A stretch of DNA of 64,000 bases from Chromatiaceae bacterium (lineage in GTDB: Bacteria > Pseudomonadota > Gammaproteobacteria > Chromatiales > Chromatiaceae): assembly GCA_013426805.1 (NCBI GenBank), contig JACDZG010000022.1, positions 1 to 64,000 on the forward strand, given 5' to 3'. Of the stretch, positions 24,951-35,138 are shown piece after piece. Numbering within the stretch: position 1 is the first letter of the stretch; each line of letters begins with the position of its first letter. The notes under the pieces were generated by a model, which saw only the letters and a program-made list of their open reading frames with translations, ran no database searches and was not told the DNA's origin. Position numbers and translations under genes: made by a program.

Positions 24951-25766
24951 ATGCCGAGCTCCGTGCTCCCCCTGCTGGGGTTGTTGATGCTGCTGTTGGT
25001 TGGATCTCAAGTGGCGGAGGCCATGGGGGCGCCGGATGATGGAGGCCAAGCGGTCGATGCCGGCCAGGCGGCCGGTCGGTCGGGGTCTGGTCAACCGCCG
25101 GTGGCCGCGCGGTCCGACACTCAGGTGCGGGATGCCGCCGCCGCCAAGGCCGCGACCCTGGTCGCAACGGCCTATCTCAACGCGCTGAATGAACAAGGCA
25201 TTGCCGCCGCCCCGGCGTATTTGCACTCGGCCGCCATGGCGCATTTCAAGGCGCTGGTGATGCCCGGTTTGAAGGACGAGCAGGTGCGCGGTACTCGTAA
25301 CCTGCTGAATGCCACCTTCGGGCGGGACGCGGCTTATGCCCGCGCCGTGGCGGCTGACCCAACGGAGTTTCTGACGCGTTTCGCCCGGCTGATCGCGGTG
25401 CGGGAGCCGGACGCCGTCCCGCGGTTCACGCGTCTTACACCCCTCGGCGTGGTGCGCGAGGGCGAGCAATTGCATGTACTGGTGCGACTCGGACCCGGCG
25501 GCGCCGATTCCGTCGGCAACGCTGTCGGCGTGCCGACCAGTGATCGCATTGAGGTGGTCTCGCTGCTGCCCCAGGACAAAGACTGGAAGGTGCTGTTGGA
25601 CGGCCGCCTGCAGGAATTGGGGCACGACTTGGGCGGACGTCGGCGCGTGGATGAGCGCCCCGGGGTGCTGAAGCGGATGGAGCCACTGCCGGAGGGACTG
25701 CCTCCTGCCCTGGCCGAGCCCCAGCCACCGGCGGGGTTGCCGCCGCTGCCGGGACTGACACGCTGA
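24951..25766 (+). CDS. Exported protein of unknown function
   Basis: This is 271 residues with a signal peptide (about 1-24, LLMLLLVGSQVAEA). The mature part contains a helical domain (about 60-140: AATLVATAYLNALNEQG, HFKALVMPGLKDEQ) and then a strand-rich domain (about 150-225) with RLTPLGVVREGEQLHVLVRL and IEVVSLLPQDKDWKVLLDG. The end is proline-rich. I do not recognise a family. CCAGGAGAG before the start supports the ATG at 24951. Likely periplasmic; no operon partner. Confidence 0.65.
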   Translation: MPSSVLPLLGLLMLLLVGSQVAEAMGAPDDGGQAVDAGQAAGRSGSGQPPVAARSDTQVRDAAAAKAATLVATAYLNALNEQGIAAAPAYLHSAAMAHFKALVMPGLKDEQVRGTRNLLNATFGRDAAYARAVAADPTEFLTRFARLIAVREPDAVPRFTRLTPLGVVREGEQLHVLVRLGPGGADSVGNAVGVPTSDRIEVVSLLPQDKDWKVLLDGRLQELGHDLGGRRRVDERPGVLKRMEPLPEGLPPALAEPQPPAGLPPLPGLTR

Positions 25767-25826
25767 TCGGTATCCTGCCGGAATGACGACGGCGGGTTGC
25801 CTGGACCTCTTCGATGGAGCGAGGGA

Positions 25827-28253
25827 CTAGCCGTGCTTCACCGGGCGGTCGCGATGCCCCATGCAGAGCCGCGCGAACGCCGCCGGAGGCAGCGGCCGGC
25901 TGATCAGGTAGCCTTGCGCCATGTCGCATCCCAGTTGATGCAGCAGCGCCCACTGATCCGGGGTCTCGACACCTTCGGCGACCACCCGCAAGTGCAAGCG
26001 GTGGGCCATGGCGATCATGGCCGCGATCAGCCCGACGTGCTTTTCGGACCCGGGTACCTGGAGGACGAAGCTGCGGTCGATTTTGATCACGCTGAAAGGC
26101 AGTTCGCCGAGCAGGGCCAGTGACGAGTAACCGGTGCCGAAGTCGTCCAGGTGCAAGCTGACGCCCAGTGTCGTCAGGCGTTCGAGGATGGTGCGGGCCC
26201 GATCGGCCTTGTCCATCAGGGCGGTCTCGGTGACCTCCAGGGCGAGCCGATCGGGGGCCAGCCGGTAGCGGTCGAGGAGCTCCGCGATCCGGTCGGGAAG
26301 ATTCGCGTCATCGAGTTGGACGGCGGATAGATTGATGGCCAGCGGCGGCGGGGTGCCGACGGGCGTGTGGGTCGACTGCTGGTCCAGCCAGGCACGAATT
26401 TGCATACAGGCGGCGCCGAGCGCCCAATCACCGGCCTCGCGGATCAAGCCGGTCTGTTCCATCACCGGAATGAACTGTCCGGGCAGGAGTATCCGCCCCT
26501 GCGCGTCGACACAGCGCAGCAGGGTTTCGGCAGCGCACAGGCGGCCGGTGTGCAGATCGGCCTGCGCCTGGTAGCGCAGCCGCAGGCCGCCCGCGGCCAG
26601 GATGTTGCGCAATCGTGTTTCCAGATCCAGGCGCTCGCGTGAGCGCTGGGTCTGCTCCGGCTGATAGAAGGCGAAGCCTTCGATGCCGGGACGCCGTTTG
26701 GCCTCATACATGGCGGTATCGGCATTGCGCATCAGGGTCTCCGCCGTGTTTCCATGGGCCGGGAACAGGGCGATGCCGATACTGGGACGCGAGTAGAGCC
26801 GATGGCCGGCCGCGTCCAGCGGGGTGCTGAAGGCGGTGCTGATCCGCGCCGCCAACTCCCCGGCACCGCTGGCCGAACCGACGCGTCGCGCGAGCACCGT
26901 GAACTCGTCACCGCCCAGGCGCGCGACCAGATCGTTGTTGCACAGGATGCGCTTGAGCCGCACGGCGACCGCCTCGAGCAGGGCGTCGCCGACCCGGTGA
27001 CCCAGGGTGTCGTTGACCTCTTTGAAACGGTCGAGGTCGAGGAACAGGACCGCCAGCGGCTGGCGGTGGCGGCGCCCGTCCAGCAGTGCCTGCTCCAGAC
27101 AGTTCAGGAACAGGATGCGGTTGGGTAGACCGGTGAGTGGGTCGTGAGTCGCCTGGTGTTGGACCTGGTCCTCGGCCCGCTTGCGATCCGTGATGTCGTG
27201 CAGCATGATCAGGGAGGCCGGGAGACCCTCCCATTCGGTCTCGGTCGCGGTGACCTCCGCGACCCCGTAGCTGCCGTCCGGCCGCAGGATGTCGAGTTCC
27301 GTTTGACTGCCGATACTGGGCAGGCCGAACGGCAGTCCGTCCAGTTGCGCGGCGGTGCGCCCCAGCGATTTCTGGGCCGCCGGGTTGGAGAAGCGGATCA
27401 GTCCCTGGCGGTCGACCACCAGGATGCCGCTGTGGTTCTTGAGCACCACGTTGCTGAAGCTCGACTGCATACGCTGCATCTGGTTTTGTGCCAGCCGTCG
27501 CGCGGAACAGTCACGCAGGATGCTGATGGCCCCCCAGCGGCCGTCGTGCGTGATGGACGCCACGGAAATCTCGACCGGGATGCGTCGGCCGTCCCGGTGC
27601 AGGGCCTCGATCTCATGGGACCGGTCGCCGCTGGGGCTGTCCTCGTTAGAGAAAAAGTGGGTACCGTCGGCCATCACGTCGGTGCGGGGTTTCCGCGGGG
27701 CGAGCCGGTCGTGGATCACGCTGCCCAGGGCCTCGGCGGCGCTGTACCCGAAGAGCCGCTCGGCAGTCGTATTCCAGTAGGTGACGCGTCCCTCGCCGTC
27801 GGTGACGATGATCGCGCCCTGGGTCGCATCGGTCAGACGCCAGAAGGTCTCTTGGGCCTCGCCCAGCGACTCCAGGCCTCGCCGGAGTTGCTGTTCCAGC
27901 GCTACGGCGTCGGCCGTGGCGGCACGCAGGTGGTCACGGGTGTGACGCAGGTGGCGCTGATATCCGGTCAGGACGATGGCCGTCAGGATCAAGTTGGCCG
28001 CGAGCGCGGCCGCGAACATCGACCGGGGCCGCGGTGCGGCCGCGCGTTCATAAGCGGCGGTGCGTTCGCCCGCCATGCGCGGCGCCGGTGTCCCGGTGGC
28101 GGGCGGCGCCGCGGCGATGGCGCGGTTGGCGGCTGTCGTGACCTCCCCGCGCACCGGTCCGGGCAGCCAGACCCACCAGGCACAGGCGAGGACGATGGCC
28201 GCGCGGACCAGGGCGGGCGCGGACCAGGATCGACGCGTAGGGACTGCGGTCAT
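25827..28253 (-). CDS. PAS-GGDEF-EAL cyclic-di-GMP protein
   Basis: This is 808 residues. Two membrane segments (about 15-33 and 79-97) enclose a short periplasmic loop, followed by a coiled linker. Two PAS domains occupy about 115-365 (first with [17 protein letters not shown], second with [15 protein letters not shown]). GGDEF (about 380-540) has [10 protein letters not shown] and the intact [12 protein letters not shown]. The EAL domain (about 550-800) has the variant signature AAETLLRC in place of EALLRW, with the Glu kept, plus [29 protein letters not shown] and [14 protein letters not shown]. The protein probably both makes and degrades c-di-GMP at the inner membrane in response to a PAS signal. 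Which activity dominates cannot be read. Confidence 0.88.
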   Translation of the reverse strand: MTAVPTRRSWSAPALVRAAIVLACAWWVWLPGPVRGEVTTAANRAIAAAPPATGTPAPRMAGERTAAYERAAAPRPRSMFAAALAANLILTAIVLTGYQRHLRHTRDHLRAATADAVALEQQLRRGLESLGEAQETFWRLTDATQGAIIVTDGEGRVTYWNTTAERLFGYSAAEALGSVIHDRLAPRKPRTDVMADGTHFFSNEDSPSGDRSHEIEALHRDGRRIPVEISVASITHDGRWGAISILRDCSARRLAQNQMQRMQSSFSNVVLKNHSGILVVDRQGLIRFSNPAAQKSLGRTAAQLDGLPFGLPSIGSQTELDILRPDGSYGVAEVTATETEWEGLPASLIMLHDITDRKRAEDQVQHQATHDPLTGLPNRILFLNCLEQALLDGRRHRQPLAVLFLDLDRFKEVNDTLGHRVGDALLEAVAVRLKRILCNNDLVARLGGDEFTVLARRVGSASGAGELAARISTAFSTPLDAAGHRLYSRPSIGIALFPAHGNTAETLMRNADTAMYEAKRRPGIEGFAFYQPEQTQRSRERLDLETRLRNILAAGGLRLRYQAQADLHTGRLCAAETLLRCVDAQGRILLPGQFIPVMEQTGLIREAGDWALGAACMQIRAWLDQQSTHTPVGTPPPLAINLSAVQLDDANLPDRIAELLDRYRLAPDRLALEVTETALMDKADRARTILERLTTLGVSLHLDDFGTGYSSLALLGELPFSVIKIDRSFVLQVPGSEKHVGLIAAMIAMAHRLHLRVVAEGVETPDQWALLHQLGCDMAQGYLISRPLPPAAFARLCMGHRDRPVKHG

Positions 28254-28497
28254 GTTTCTTATGTGCGTGCTGCGCTTAGGGCCCGAGAGGCTCAGTGGCG
28301 GTTGCCTGCCGGGCGTGAACCCTCATTGTATCGGGTAATGGGGTACTGTCGCGCGTGCCGGCCTGGGCCGGCGGTCTGTCCGTGGATGTGGATGGCTGAC
28401 GCGATCTGCCGTGCGGCCAGGGCGGGCGTCGTGGGAGGCTGGTTCGGGTGCGGCGTTGCCCCGAGGTCAGTGGGCGATTGTGATGCGTTCGAGCCAC

Positions 28498-28524
28498 AGA
28501 AAAAAGGGCCGCATGAGCGGCCCC
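28498..28524 (-). terminator. Rho-independent terminator of ftsH
   Basis: On the minus strand GGGCCGC-TCAT-GCGGCCC is followed by TTTTTTCT, 52 bp after the ftsH stop. It is a strong intrinsic terminator. The rest of the 322-bp gap 28254-28575 shows nothing further. Confidence 0.8.
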
Positions 28525-28575
28525 GATGGTTGCTGCGCGGTCGAGCCGGGGTGATCGCACCCCGGCGGCCTGCGG

Positions 28576-30498
28576 TCAAATCCCCCGTATGCTGGGTCCG
28601 GCGATCGGCGGCTCCGGCAGCGGCTTGCCGCCGGTTGCCGGATTGCTGCCGCGGGGCGGAATCGTGGGTCCGGTGTCCTCGACCGGTTCGCGGGCCGGCC
28701 GGCCGGACATGATGTCGTCGATCTGATCCCGATCGATGGTCTCGAAGCGCAGCAGGGCGTCGGCCATGGCGTGGAGTTTGTCCATGTTCGCGTTGAGCAG
28801 GTCTTGCGCACGTCGGTAGTTGCGGTCGATGATGATCCGCACCTCCTGGTCGATGGACTGGGCGGTGTCCGCGGAGATCTGCCGCTGCTGCGTGACCGAA
28901 TGGCCGAGGAAGACCTCGCCCTCCTCGTCCGCATAGGCCAAGGGCCCCAGGTTGTCGGAGAGCCCGAAACGGGTCACCATCTTGCGGGCAATCGCGGTGG
29001 CGCGTTCGATGTCGTTGGACGCACCGGTGGTGACATGCTCGGGCCCAAAGATCAGCTCTTCCGCCAGGCGCCCGCCGAACAGGCTGGAGATCTGGCTCTC
29101 CAGTTGGCGCTTGCTCATGCTGTAGCGGTCACGCTCCGGCAGGAAGAGGGTGACACCCAGCGCCCGGCCGCGCGGGATGATGCTGACCTTGTGCACCGGG
29201 TCATGTTCGGGGACCAGACGCCCGACGATGGCATGACCGGCCTCGTGGTAGGCGGTCAGCTTCTTCTCGGTCTCGGACATCACCATGCTGCGCCGTTCCG
29301 CGCCCATCATGATCTTGTCCTTGGCCTTTTCGAACATCTGCATGTTCACGGCGGTGAGCCCGGCGCGGGCGGCGAACAGCGCAGCCTCATTGACCAGATT
29401 GGCCAGATCGGCGCCGGAGAAGCCGGGCGTGCCGCGGGCAATGGTGCGGGCGACCACGTCCTCGGCCAAGGGCACTTTGCGCATGTGCACCTCCAGGATG
29501 GCGGTGCGTCCGGCCAGGTCCGGCAGACCGACGACCACCTGGCGGTCGAAACGGCCGGGCCGCAGCAGCGCCGGATCGAGGACGTCTGCCCGGTTGGTGG
29601 CGGCGATGACAATGATGCCCTCATTGCCGGCAAAGCCGTCCATCTCCACCAGTAGCTGATTCAGCGTCTGCTCGCGCTCATCATGCCCGCCGCCCAGACC
29701 GGCGCCGCGGCGGCGGCCGACCGCGTCGATTTCATCAATGAAGATGATGCAGGGCGCGCTTTTCTTAGCCTGCTCAAACAGGTCGCGGACGCGCGAGGCG
29801 CCGACACCCACAAACATTTCAACGAAGTCCGAGCCGGAGATGCTGAAGAACGGCACCTTGGCTTCGCCCGCAATCGCGCGCGCCAGCAGGGTCTTGCCGG
29901 TGCCGGGAGGGCCGACCATCAGCACGCCGCGCGGGATGTGCCCACCAAGGCTCGAGAACTTTTGCGGGTTACGCAGAAAGTCGACCAGTTCGCCGACCTC
30001 CTCCTTGGCCTCCTCGACCCCGGCGACATCGCGCAAGGTTACCTTGACGTCCCCCTCCGCGTGCTGGCGGGCGCGACTCTTGCCGAAGCTGAAGATCCCG
30101 CCGGGCCCCCCCCCTCCGGAGTTGCGGCGCATGAACCAAATCCAGACACCGACCAGCAACAGGAAGGGCAGCCAGGCGACCAGCATCTGGACCATCACAC
30201 TGGGTTGCGCCGGGGGCTCGGCATGAATCACCACGCCGTTTTTCAGGAGATCGCCGACCAGGCCGGGGTCATCGGGGTTGAAGGTCTCGAAGCGCGAGCC
30301 ATCGGTGCGGGTTCCCTTGATGGTTTGGTCTTGGATGCGCACTTCTTCGATGGCACCATCGGACAGTTCACTCAGGAACTGACTGTAGCTCAGATTCCGT
30401 GCCTCGATCTGGCTTGGCGCGCTCATTCCATTGAACATCATTACTAACCACAGGGATACGCCGACCCAGAGCAAAATGTTGAAGTTTTTCGCATTCAT
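28576..30498 (-). CDS. ftsH: ATP-dependent zinc metalloprotease FtsH
   Basis: This is 640 residues. Two N-terminal membrane segments (about 6-22 and 104-122) flank a small periplasmic domain. The AAA domain (about 155-385) has GPPGTGKT (Walker A), [12 protein letters not shown] (Walker B) and RPGRFDRQV (second region of homology). The M41 protease domain has HEAGH near residue 417 as the zinc site and the third ligand Asp downstream. The hexamer in the inner membrane degrades misassembled membrane proteins and short-lived regulators. The last part is a Pro/Gly-rich tail. It is transcribed alone, divergent from the PDZ gene, with a clear terminator behind it. Confidence 0.96.
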   Translation of the reverse strand: MNAKNFNILLWVGVSLWLVMMFNGMSAPSQIEARNLSYSQFLSELSDGAIEEVRIQDQTIKGTRTDGSRFETFNPDDPGLVGDLLKNGVVIHAEPPAQPSVMVQMLVAWLPFLLLVGVWIWFMRRNSGGGGPGGIFSFGKSRARQHAEGDVKVTLRDVAGVEEAKEEVGELVDFLRNPQKFSSLGGHIPRGVLMVGPPGTGKTLLARAIAGEAKVPFFSISGSDFVEMFVGVGASRVRDLFEQAKKSAPCIIFIDEIDAVGRRRGAGLGGGHDEREQTLNQLLVEMDGFAGNEGIIVIAATNRADVLDPALLRPGRFDRQVVVGLPDLAGRTAILEVHMRKVPLAEDVVARTIARGTPGFSGADLANLVNEAALFAARAGLTAVNMQMFEKAKDKIMMGAERRSMVMSETEKKLTAYHEAGHAIVGRLVPEHDPVHKVSIIPRGRALGVTLFLPERDRYSMSKRQLESQISSLFGGRLAEELIFGPEHVTTGASNDIERATAIARKMVTRFGLSDNLGPLAYADEEGEVFLGHSVTQQRQISADTAQSIDQEVRIIIDRNYRRAQDLLNANMDKLHAMADALLRFETIDRDQIDDIMSGRPAREPVEDTGPTIPPRGSNPATGGKPLPEPPIAGPSIRGI

Positions 30499-30757
30499 GT
30501 CCTGTCTCGATCCTCACTCGGTGCGCTGAATTGCGGCGCCGTTTTGTTGTAAGCGTGTTGCAGTTGCGTTGCGATCTACATCGGGGCAACGCGGCGAAAC
30601 CCAACCGATCACCTGGGCGACAGTCAGGTCCGCGAGGACCCGACAGCTCAGGGTGGAACGTCCGCCCGCACCCTGTTGTCCGAAGGCTCGCGAACACACC
30701 CTCAGAACCATCGAAGCACCGTCTCAGAACTGCAATACTGACCTAAAGTGGAAGCCA

Positions 30758-31663
30758 ATGAAACCCACCTGGACTCTGACTGCCCTGGGATTTGTCACCG
30801 GAACCCTAATCGGTGCCTTGGGGTACGGCCAGTTATTCGCCTCCGCCGAGGTGCCTGCCGTGCCATCGGGTCACACCGCCGCTGTAAGCGCCCCCGCGCT
30901 GTCGGCGCCGCCCGCGTCGGTCGCGGTTGTGACGGTCACGGCCGGGCCTGCGCCGGCCGCGCCGTCGACTCCAGTCGTGGCCGCGGCGGTGGAACCGACG
31001 GCCGATCCGCGGGTCGCGACCTTGCTCGCCGCCTGGCGCGACGCCGACGCGCGGTTGGCTGATCTGCAGGCGCGGTTGGTTCAGGTCGAGCAGACCCTGG
31101 CGGGCCGGATCGCGGCGGGCGACACGGGTCTTGACCGTCCGACCGCGCCGCGAACCCCCGATGAGCGGCGCAGCGCACTGGTTGCGGCCGGCGTCGACGC
31201 CGGGCTTGCGGACGACATCATCTGGCAGGAAGCGCGGTTGGAACTGGATCGGCTGACCCTGCGCGATCGGGCGGTGCGCGAGGGCTGGATCGGCACCGAC
31301 CGCTATCGCGAGGCGTCGGGTGAGCTCGGCGGGGAGTCGCGACCATTGCGGGACGAGATCGGCGATCTCGCCTATGATCGCTATCTATATCTGACGGGTG
31401 AGGATAACCGGGTCACCGTCGCCGCGGTGATTCCGGGTTCGGCGGCCGAGGCGGCCGGACTCCAGGCGGGGGACCTCATCGAATCCTACGCCGGCGAGCG
31501 GATGTACGCCGCCGACGCACTGCGCGACGGTACCACCCAGGGCGAATCCGGCGAACTGGTTCCGGTGCGGGTCAGGCGTGGCCGCGGGATCATTGAGGCC
31601 TGGGTGCCGCGCGGACCCTTGGGTATCCGGCTCGACATGACGCGGGTCGAGCCGTTGCCGTGA
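30758..31663 (+). CDS. PDZ-domain membrane-anchored protein
   Basis: This is 301 residues from the ATG at 30758. An uncleaved or signal-like membrane segment (about 4-24: LTALGFVTGTLIGALGYG) is followed by an Ala/Pro/Val-rich linker (about 30-85), a helical region (about 90-190) and a C-terminal PDZ domain (about 215-290) with VAAVIPGSAAEAAGLQAGDL. PDZ domains bind protein C-termini; no protease triad is present. I infer a periplasmic scaffold or regulator. A longer reading from 30569 has no ribosome site. Confidence 0.7.
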   Translation: MKPTWTLTALGFVTGTLIGALGYGQLFASAEVPAVPSGHTAAVSAPALSAPPASVAVVTVTAGPAPAAPSTPVVAAAVEPTADPRVATLLAAWRDADARLADLQARLVQVEQTLAGRIAAGDTGLDRPTAPRTPDERRSALVAAGVDAGLADDIIWQEARLELDRLTLRDRAVREGWIGTDRYREASGELGGESRPLRDEIGDLAYDRYLYLTGEDNRVTVAAVIPGSAAEAAGLQAGDLIESYAGERMYAADALRDGTTQGESGELVPVRVRRGRGIIEAWVPRGPLGIRLDMTRVEPLP

Positions 31664-31843
31664 CGCGGCGCGGTTGATTCGGTGGCCCGGACCTGTGCCC
31701 TGTGCTAATAATGCGAGCTTGCGCCGGGCGTTCTTGCCCGGCCCCGCGTCGCGAGCAAATCCATGTCGGAACCCAGCGCACGAGCCCTGTTCGAGACCCC
31801 GCGAGCAATAGGCCGGACAACTGAGATCTGGGAGGCTTGAGCC

Positions 31844-32920
31844 ATGTCACTGGGTCCGATTATGGTGGACTTGGCCGGTCCGGAGCTGACCGCCGAGGAT
31901 CGCGAGTTGCTGCGTCACCCGGCCGTGGGCGGCGTCATCCTGTTTTCCCGCAATTACGCCTCGCCTGAGCAGTTGGCGCGGTTGACCACGGCGATCCATG
32001 CCCTACGGGAACCGCGCCTGCTGATCGGCGTGGATCAGGAGGGTGGGCGGGTCCAGCGTTTTCGCGACGGTTTCACCCGGCTGCCGGCGGCCGGGCGTTT
32101 TGGTGCACTCTATGCCGCTGACCCGCGACGAGCCTGTGCCGCCTGCGCCGACGTGGCCTGGTTGATGGCGGCCGAGTTGCGGGCGGCGGGGGTGGACTTC
32201 AGTTTCGCCCCGGTCTTGGATCTGGATCGGGGGATCAGTCAGGTGATCGGTGACCGCGGCTTCGGTGCGCGGGTGACCCAGGTCGTCGACTTGGCCACGG
32301 CTTGGACCTCCGGGGTCCGCCAGGCCGGGATGGCAGCGGTGGGTAAACACTTCCCTGGGCACGGCGGGGTGGCGGCTGACTCCCACACGGCACTGCCGAT
32401 CGACGAGCGCGATCTGGCTGAGCTCCTGGCCGATGACCTGATACCGTTCGCACGACTGATCGAACACGGACTAGAGGCGGTGATGCCGGCTCACGTTATC
32501 TATCCCCGCGTTGCGGCGGAGCCCGCCGGATTCTCCGCGGTCTGGTTACGCGACCTGTTGCGCGGACGTCTCGGTTTTGCGGGCGCCATCTTCAGCGATG
32601 ACCTCACTATGGCCGCGGCCGATGCCGGCGGCGATTATGTGGAGCGCGCGCAGGCGGCCGCGCGCGCGGGCTGTGACATGCTGCTGATCTGCAATAATCG
32701 CCCGGCCGCGCTCGTGATCGTCCATGCGTTTCGTGAACAACATGATCCTGCCGGCCAATTACGTTTGCTGCGGATGCACGGACGCGGTGACCCGCAACCC
32801 GCGCGATTGCACGAAGCGCCGCGCTGGCAGGCGGGTGTGCGTCAGGTCGCCCTGTTGGAAGACCTGGCGACCCTCGACCTGGCGCTCGACGATCCCACCC
32901 GCCCCCCATCATCGACGTGA
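31844..32920 (+). CDS. nagZ: Beta-N-acetylhexosaminidase
   Basis: This is a 358-residue GH3 enzyme. It removes N-acetylglucosamine from anhydro-muropeptides in the cytoplasm during peptidoglycan recycling. Motifs are GVILFSRNYASPEQL, GVDQEGGRVQR, GKHFPGHGGVAADSH (the NagZ-specific catalytic His/Asp loop) and FSDDLTMAAAD with the nucleophilic Asp. Length is slightly above the common 340. GGGAGG lies upstream of the start. Its stop overlaps the start of hpt (GTGA), so the pair is translationally coupled. This neighbourhood with hpt and MTIP is conserved in gammaproteobacteria. Confidence 0.93.
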   Translation: MSLGPIMVDLAGPELTAEDRELLRHPAVGGVILFSRNYASPEQLARLTTAIHALREPRLLIGVDQEGGRVQRFRDGFTRLPAAGRFGALYAADPRRACAACADVAWLMAAELRAAGVDFSFAPVLDLDRGISQVIGDRGFGARVTQVVDLATAWTSGVRQAGMAAVGKHFPGHGGVAADSHTALPIDERDLAELLADDLIPFARLIEHGLEAVMPAHVIYPRVAAEPAGFSAVWLRDLLRGRLGFAGAIFSDDLTMAAADAGGDYVERAQAAARAGCDMLLICNNRPAALVIVHAFREQHDPAGQLRLLRMHGRGDPQPARLHEAPRWQAGVRQVALLEDLATLDLALDDPTRPPSST

Positions 32921-33480
32921 ATCAATTGATGAAGCTATCCCCCGAGACTTATACGGCGGTCGCCGACCGCGCCGAGTGTCTGGTCACCCAGGACGCCATG
33001 GAGCAAGCGATCGACCGGATGGCCGAGGCGATCAGCGAGCGGCTGGCCGGGACCGACCCCCTGGTGCTCTGTGTCATGAGCGGGGGGGTCATCGCCGCCG
33101 GCTTGCTGCTGCCCCGGCTGAATTTCCAGTTGCGGCTGGATCACGTCCATGTCGCCCGCTACCGGGGAACGACCAGCGGCGGCGAGTTGGTCTGGCACTA
33201 CCGTCCGACGGAAGCCATCCGCGGGGAACAGGTGCTGATCGTGGACGATATCCTGGACGAGGGCGTTACCCTGGACGCCATCGTGCGGGCCTGCCGTGAC
33301 GACGGAGCCGCGGGAATACACACCGCGGTTTTGGTGGAGAAGCGGCGGCCCCATGTCTGTGAAGCCGATTTCGTGGGCGTCCAAGTTCCCGACCGCTACC
33401 TCTTCGGCTACGGTTTGGACTATAAGACCTACTTTCGAAACGTCCCTGGCGTCTTCGCCGTGGCCGTCGAGGACTGTTGA
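32917..33480 (+). CDS. hpt: Hypoxanthine-guanine phosphoribosyltransferase
   Basis: This is a 187-residue type I phosphoribosyltransferase that salvages hypoxanthine and guanine with PRPP. The GTG start at 32917 overlaps the nagZ stop by 4 bp. Visible are LCVMSGGVIAAGLLL (pyrophosphate loop), VHVARYRGTTSGGEL (flexible loop) and VLIVDDILDEGVTL (PRPP-binding motif with two Asp). The C-terminal VPDRYLFGYGLDY binds the purine ring. Length fits the family. Confidence 0.9.
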   Translation: MNQLMKLSPETYTAVADRAECLVTQDAMEQAIDRMAEAISERLAGTDPLVLCVMSGGVIAAGLLLPRLNFQLRLDHVHVARYRGTTSGGELVWHYRPTEAIRGEQVLIVDDILDEGVTLDAIVRACRDDGAAGIHTAVLVEKRRPHVCEADFVGVQVPDRYLFGYGLDYKTYFRNVPGVFAVAVEDC

Positions 33481-33508
33481 TTGGTATTCGATAAAACTCT
33501 GATATAAG
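33481..33508 (+). promoter_or_regulatory. Possible sigma70 promoter before the hemerythrin gene
   Basis: TTGGTA and TATAAG are spaced 16 bases apart just after the hpt stop, in a locally AT-rich stretch. The distance to the hemerythrin start at 33679 is about 170 bases. Weak on sequence alone. Confidence 0.3.
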
Positions 33509-33678
33509 TGGGGGCTTTTTGACTCCAGGGCGATTTTGCGGTATTTCTATAGATAACACGTTCGCGCGTGCTCCGACCTTGGTTCGGCACCGCATCGAAA
33601 ACGTGCCGAGTCGTGGGTGTCGCGGAAGCGCGTTGCCTTCCCCTTACGCTCGCGAGGTAATAACGAGGAGGATGGCTC

Positions 33679-34122
33679 ATGTATACACTAGACGGTTATC
33701 GCAGTACGCATGCGGAACTCCGGCAGATGATCGATGATCTCCGTTCGATCCTGACCAAAGATCAACTGCGCATCCGGCCAAATGCCAAGACCGCGTTCGA
33801 GTTGCTCTGTGATCTCGGCGAAAAGGTGCGCAGACACCTGGCCGAAGAGGATCGCGGACTCTACCCCAGCCTGCTGATCCATGAGGATCCCAAGGTCAAG
33901 TCCATCGCTTGGGGGTTCATCAGCGGTGAGCGGCCGTTGCGCAAAACCTTCGACGACTATCACAAGCATTGGCTCAAGAACTGCGACTTCACGTTCAGCG
34001 ATGACTTTCTGACCGAGACCCATGAGGTGTTCGAGATGGTCGGGCAGCGCATCGATCGTGAGGAGCGGGTGCTCTTTCCGAAGCTGGTCGAGATCGGGAT
34101 GTTCCAGGAGACGCGCATCTAG
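33679..34122 (+). CDS. Hemerythrin-like HHE protein
   Basis: This is 147 residues, all helical, of the hemerythrin (HHE cation-binding) type. Iron-ligand candidates are His11 (YRSTHAEL), His in RRHLAEEDRGLYP (the H-x-x-E-E pair), His in YHKHW and the E-x-x-H of ETHEVF, with REERVLFP at the end. Such proteins bind a di-iron centre and sense or carry oxygen or NO, or store iron. GAGGAGG precedes the start. It sits between hpt and the MTIP gene with its own likely promoter and a terminator behind. Confidence 0.8.
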   Translation: MYTLDGYRSTHAELRQMIDDLRSILTKDQLRIRPNAKTAFELLCDLGEKVRRHLAEEDRGLYPSLLIHEDPKVKSIAWGFISGERPLRKTFDDYHKHWLKNCDFTFSDDFLTETHEVFEMVGQRIDREERVLFPKLVEIGMFQETRI

Positions 34123-34156
34123 ACCGCCCGGACGGTCGGCGCGCTGCGCCCGACGG

Positions 34157-34213
34157 CGGCGCCGATTCAACCATGCCGACGCCCCCGTGCTCGTGGCGGC
34201 GCCGGTTTTTTTT
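34157..34213 (+). terminator. Possible intrinsic terminator after the hemerythrin gene
   Basis: CGGCGCCG at 34157-34164 can pair with the same palindromic 8-mer at 34197-34204, followed by eight T at 34206-34213. The loop is about 32 bases, longer than usual. Confidence 0.45.
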
Positions 34214-34278
34214 GTCTTCCGCGGTCTCTGAGGTAGACTCACGCCTTCATGTTCAGGTGTGACTCTCCAGAGGATTCG

Positions 34279-35037
34279 ATGGGTCTGCTCGCGATCATCG
34301 GGGGTTCGGGTTTTCAGCGCCTGCCCGGCCTTCAGGTCAGCGAGGCGAAATCGCTCGACACCCCCTTCGGCGCCATCTCGGCGCCCCTCGTGCACGGCCG
34401 CCTTGCCGGCCATCCGGTCTTATTCCTGCCCCGGCACGGTGAAGGTCACCGGTTGCCGCCGCATCGAATCAATTATCGGGCCAACCTGTGGGCGTTGCGC
34501 GCCGGCGGTGCGCGGCGTGTGCTTGGTCTGGCGGCCGTCGGGGGCATCACCGCGGGCTTCGGTCCGCGCGCCTTTGCGGTTCCCGATCAACTGATCGATT
34601 ACACCCATGGTCGTGCCCAGAGTTTTCACGACGACGACGCGGTCGCGGTGACTCACCTGGACTTCACCGAGCCCTACTGCCCGGAGTTGCGCATCGATCT
34701 GTTACGCGCTTGCGCGGCCGCCGGGGTTGCCGCGGCCGCGCATGCGACCTACGGTGTGACTCAGGGGCCGCGGCTCGAGACGGCGGCCGAGATCGCGCGG
34801 ATGGAGCGCGACGGCTGTGATCTGGTGGGTATGACCGGTATGCCCGAGGCCGTCCTGGCACGCGAGTTGGGTCTGTGTTACGCGAGTCTCGCGTTCGTGG
34901 TTAACTGGGCCGCGGGAAAGGGGGAGGGACCAATCTCCATGACCGAGATCGAAGCGCATCTTGGCTTCTGTGCCGAGCAGTCGGAGTCGATCCTGGCGGC
35001 CCTGGCGGCCCTGGCGGCCGGTTCCGGTGCGCCTTGA
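34279..35037 (+). CDS. S-methyl-5'-thioinosine phosphorylase (MTIP/MTAP family)
   Basis: This is 252 residues from the ATG at 34279, preceded by CAGAGGA. It belongs to the purine nucleoside phosphorylase type II family. Motifs are IIGGSGF (phosphate site), FLPRHGEGHRLPPHRINY, a AAVGGI strand, DQLIDYTHGR (characteristic of MTIP rather than human-type MTAP), GPRLETAAEI and MTGMPEAVLA. The enzyme phosphorolyses methylthioinosine (or methylthioadenosine) from polyamine or AHL synthesis. The neighbouring nagZ-hpt gene pair supports this role in purine salvage. Substrate preference is inferred from the IDYTHGR signature. Confidence 0.82.
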   Translation: MGLLAIIGGSGFQRLPGLQVSEAKSLDTPFGAISAPLVHGRLAGHPVLFLPRHGEGHRLPPHRINYRANLWALRAGGARRVLGLAAVGGITAGFGPRAFAVPDQLIDYTHGRAQSFHDDDAVAVTHLDFTEPYCPELRIDLLRACAAAGVAAAAHATYGVTQGPRLETAAEIARMERDGCDLVGMTGMPEAVLARELGLCYASLAFVVNWAAGKGEGPISMTEIEAHLGFCAEQSESILAALAALAAGSGAP

Positions 35038-35138
35038 GGCGCCTGCCGGAAATCGCCTGAGCTCGCGCCCAGGCCGCGTCCGGTAAACGCTCTCCCGTTG
35101 TCAATGCTGTCATCATCTTACTTTATAGGCACCGAATT

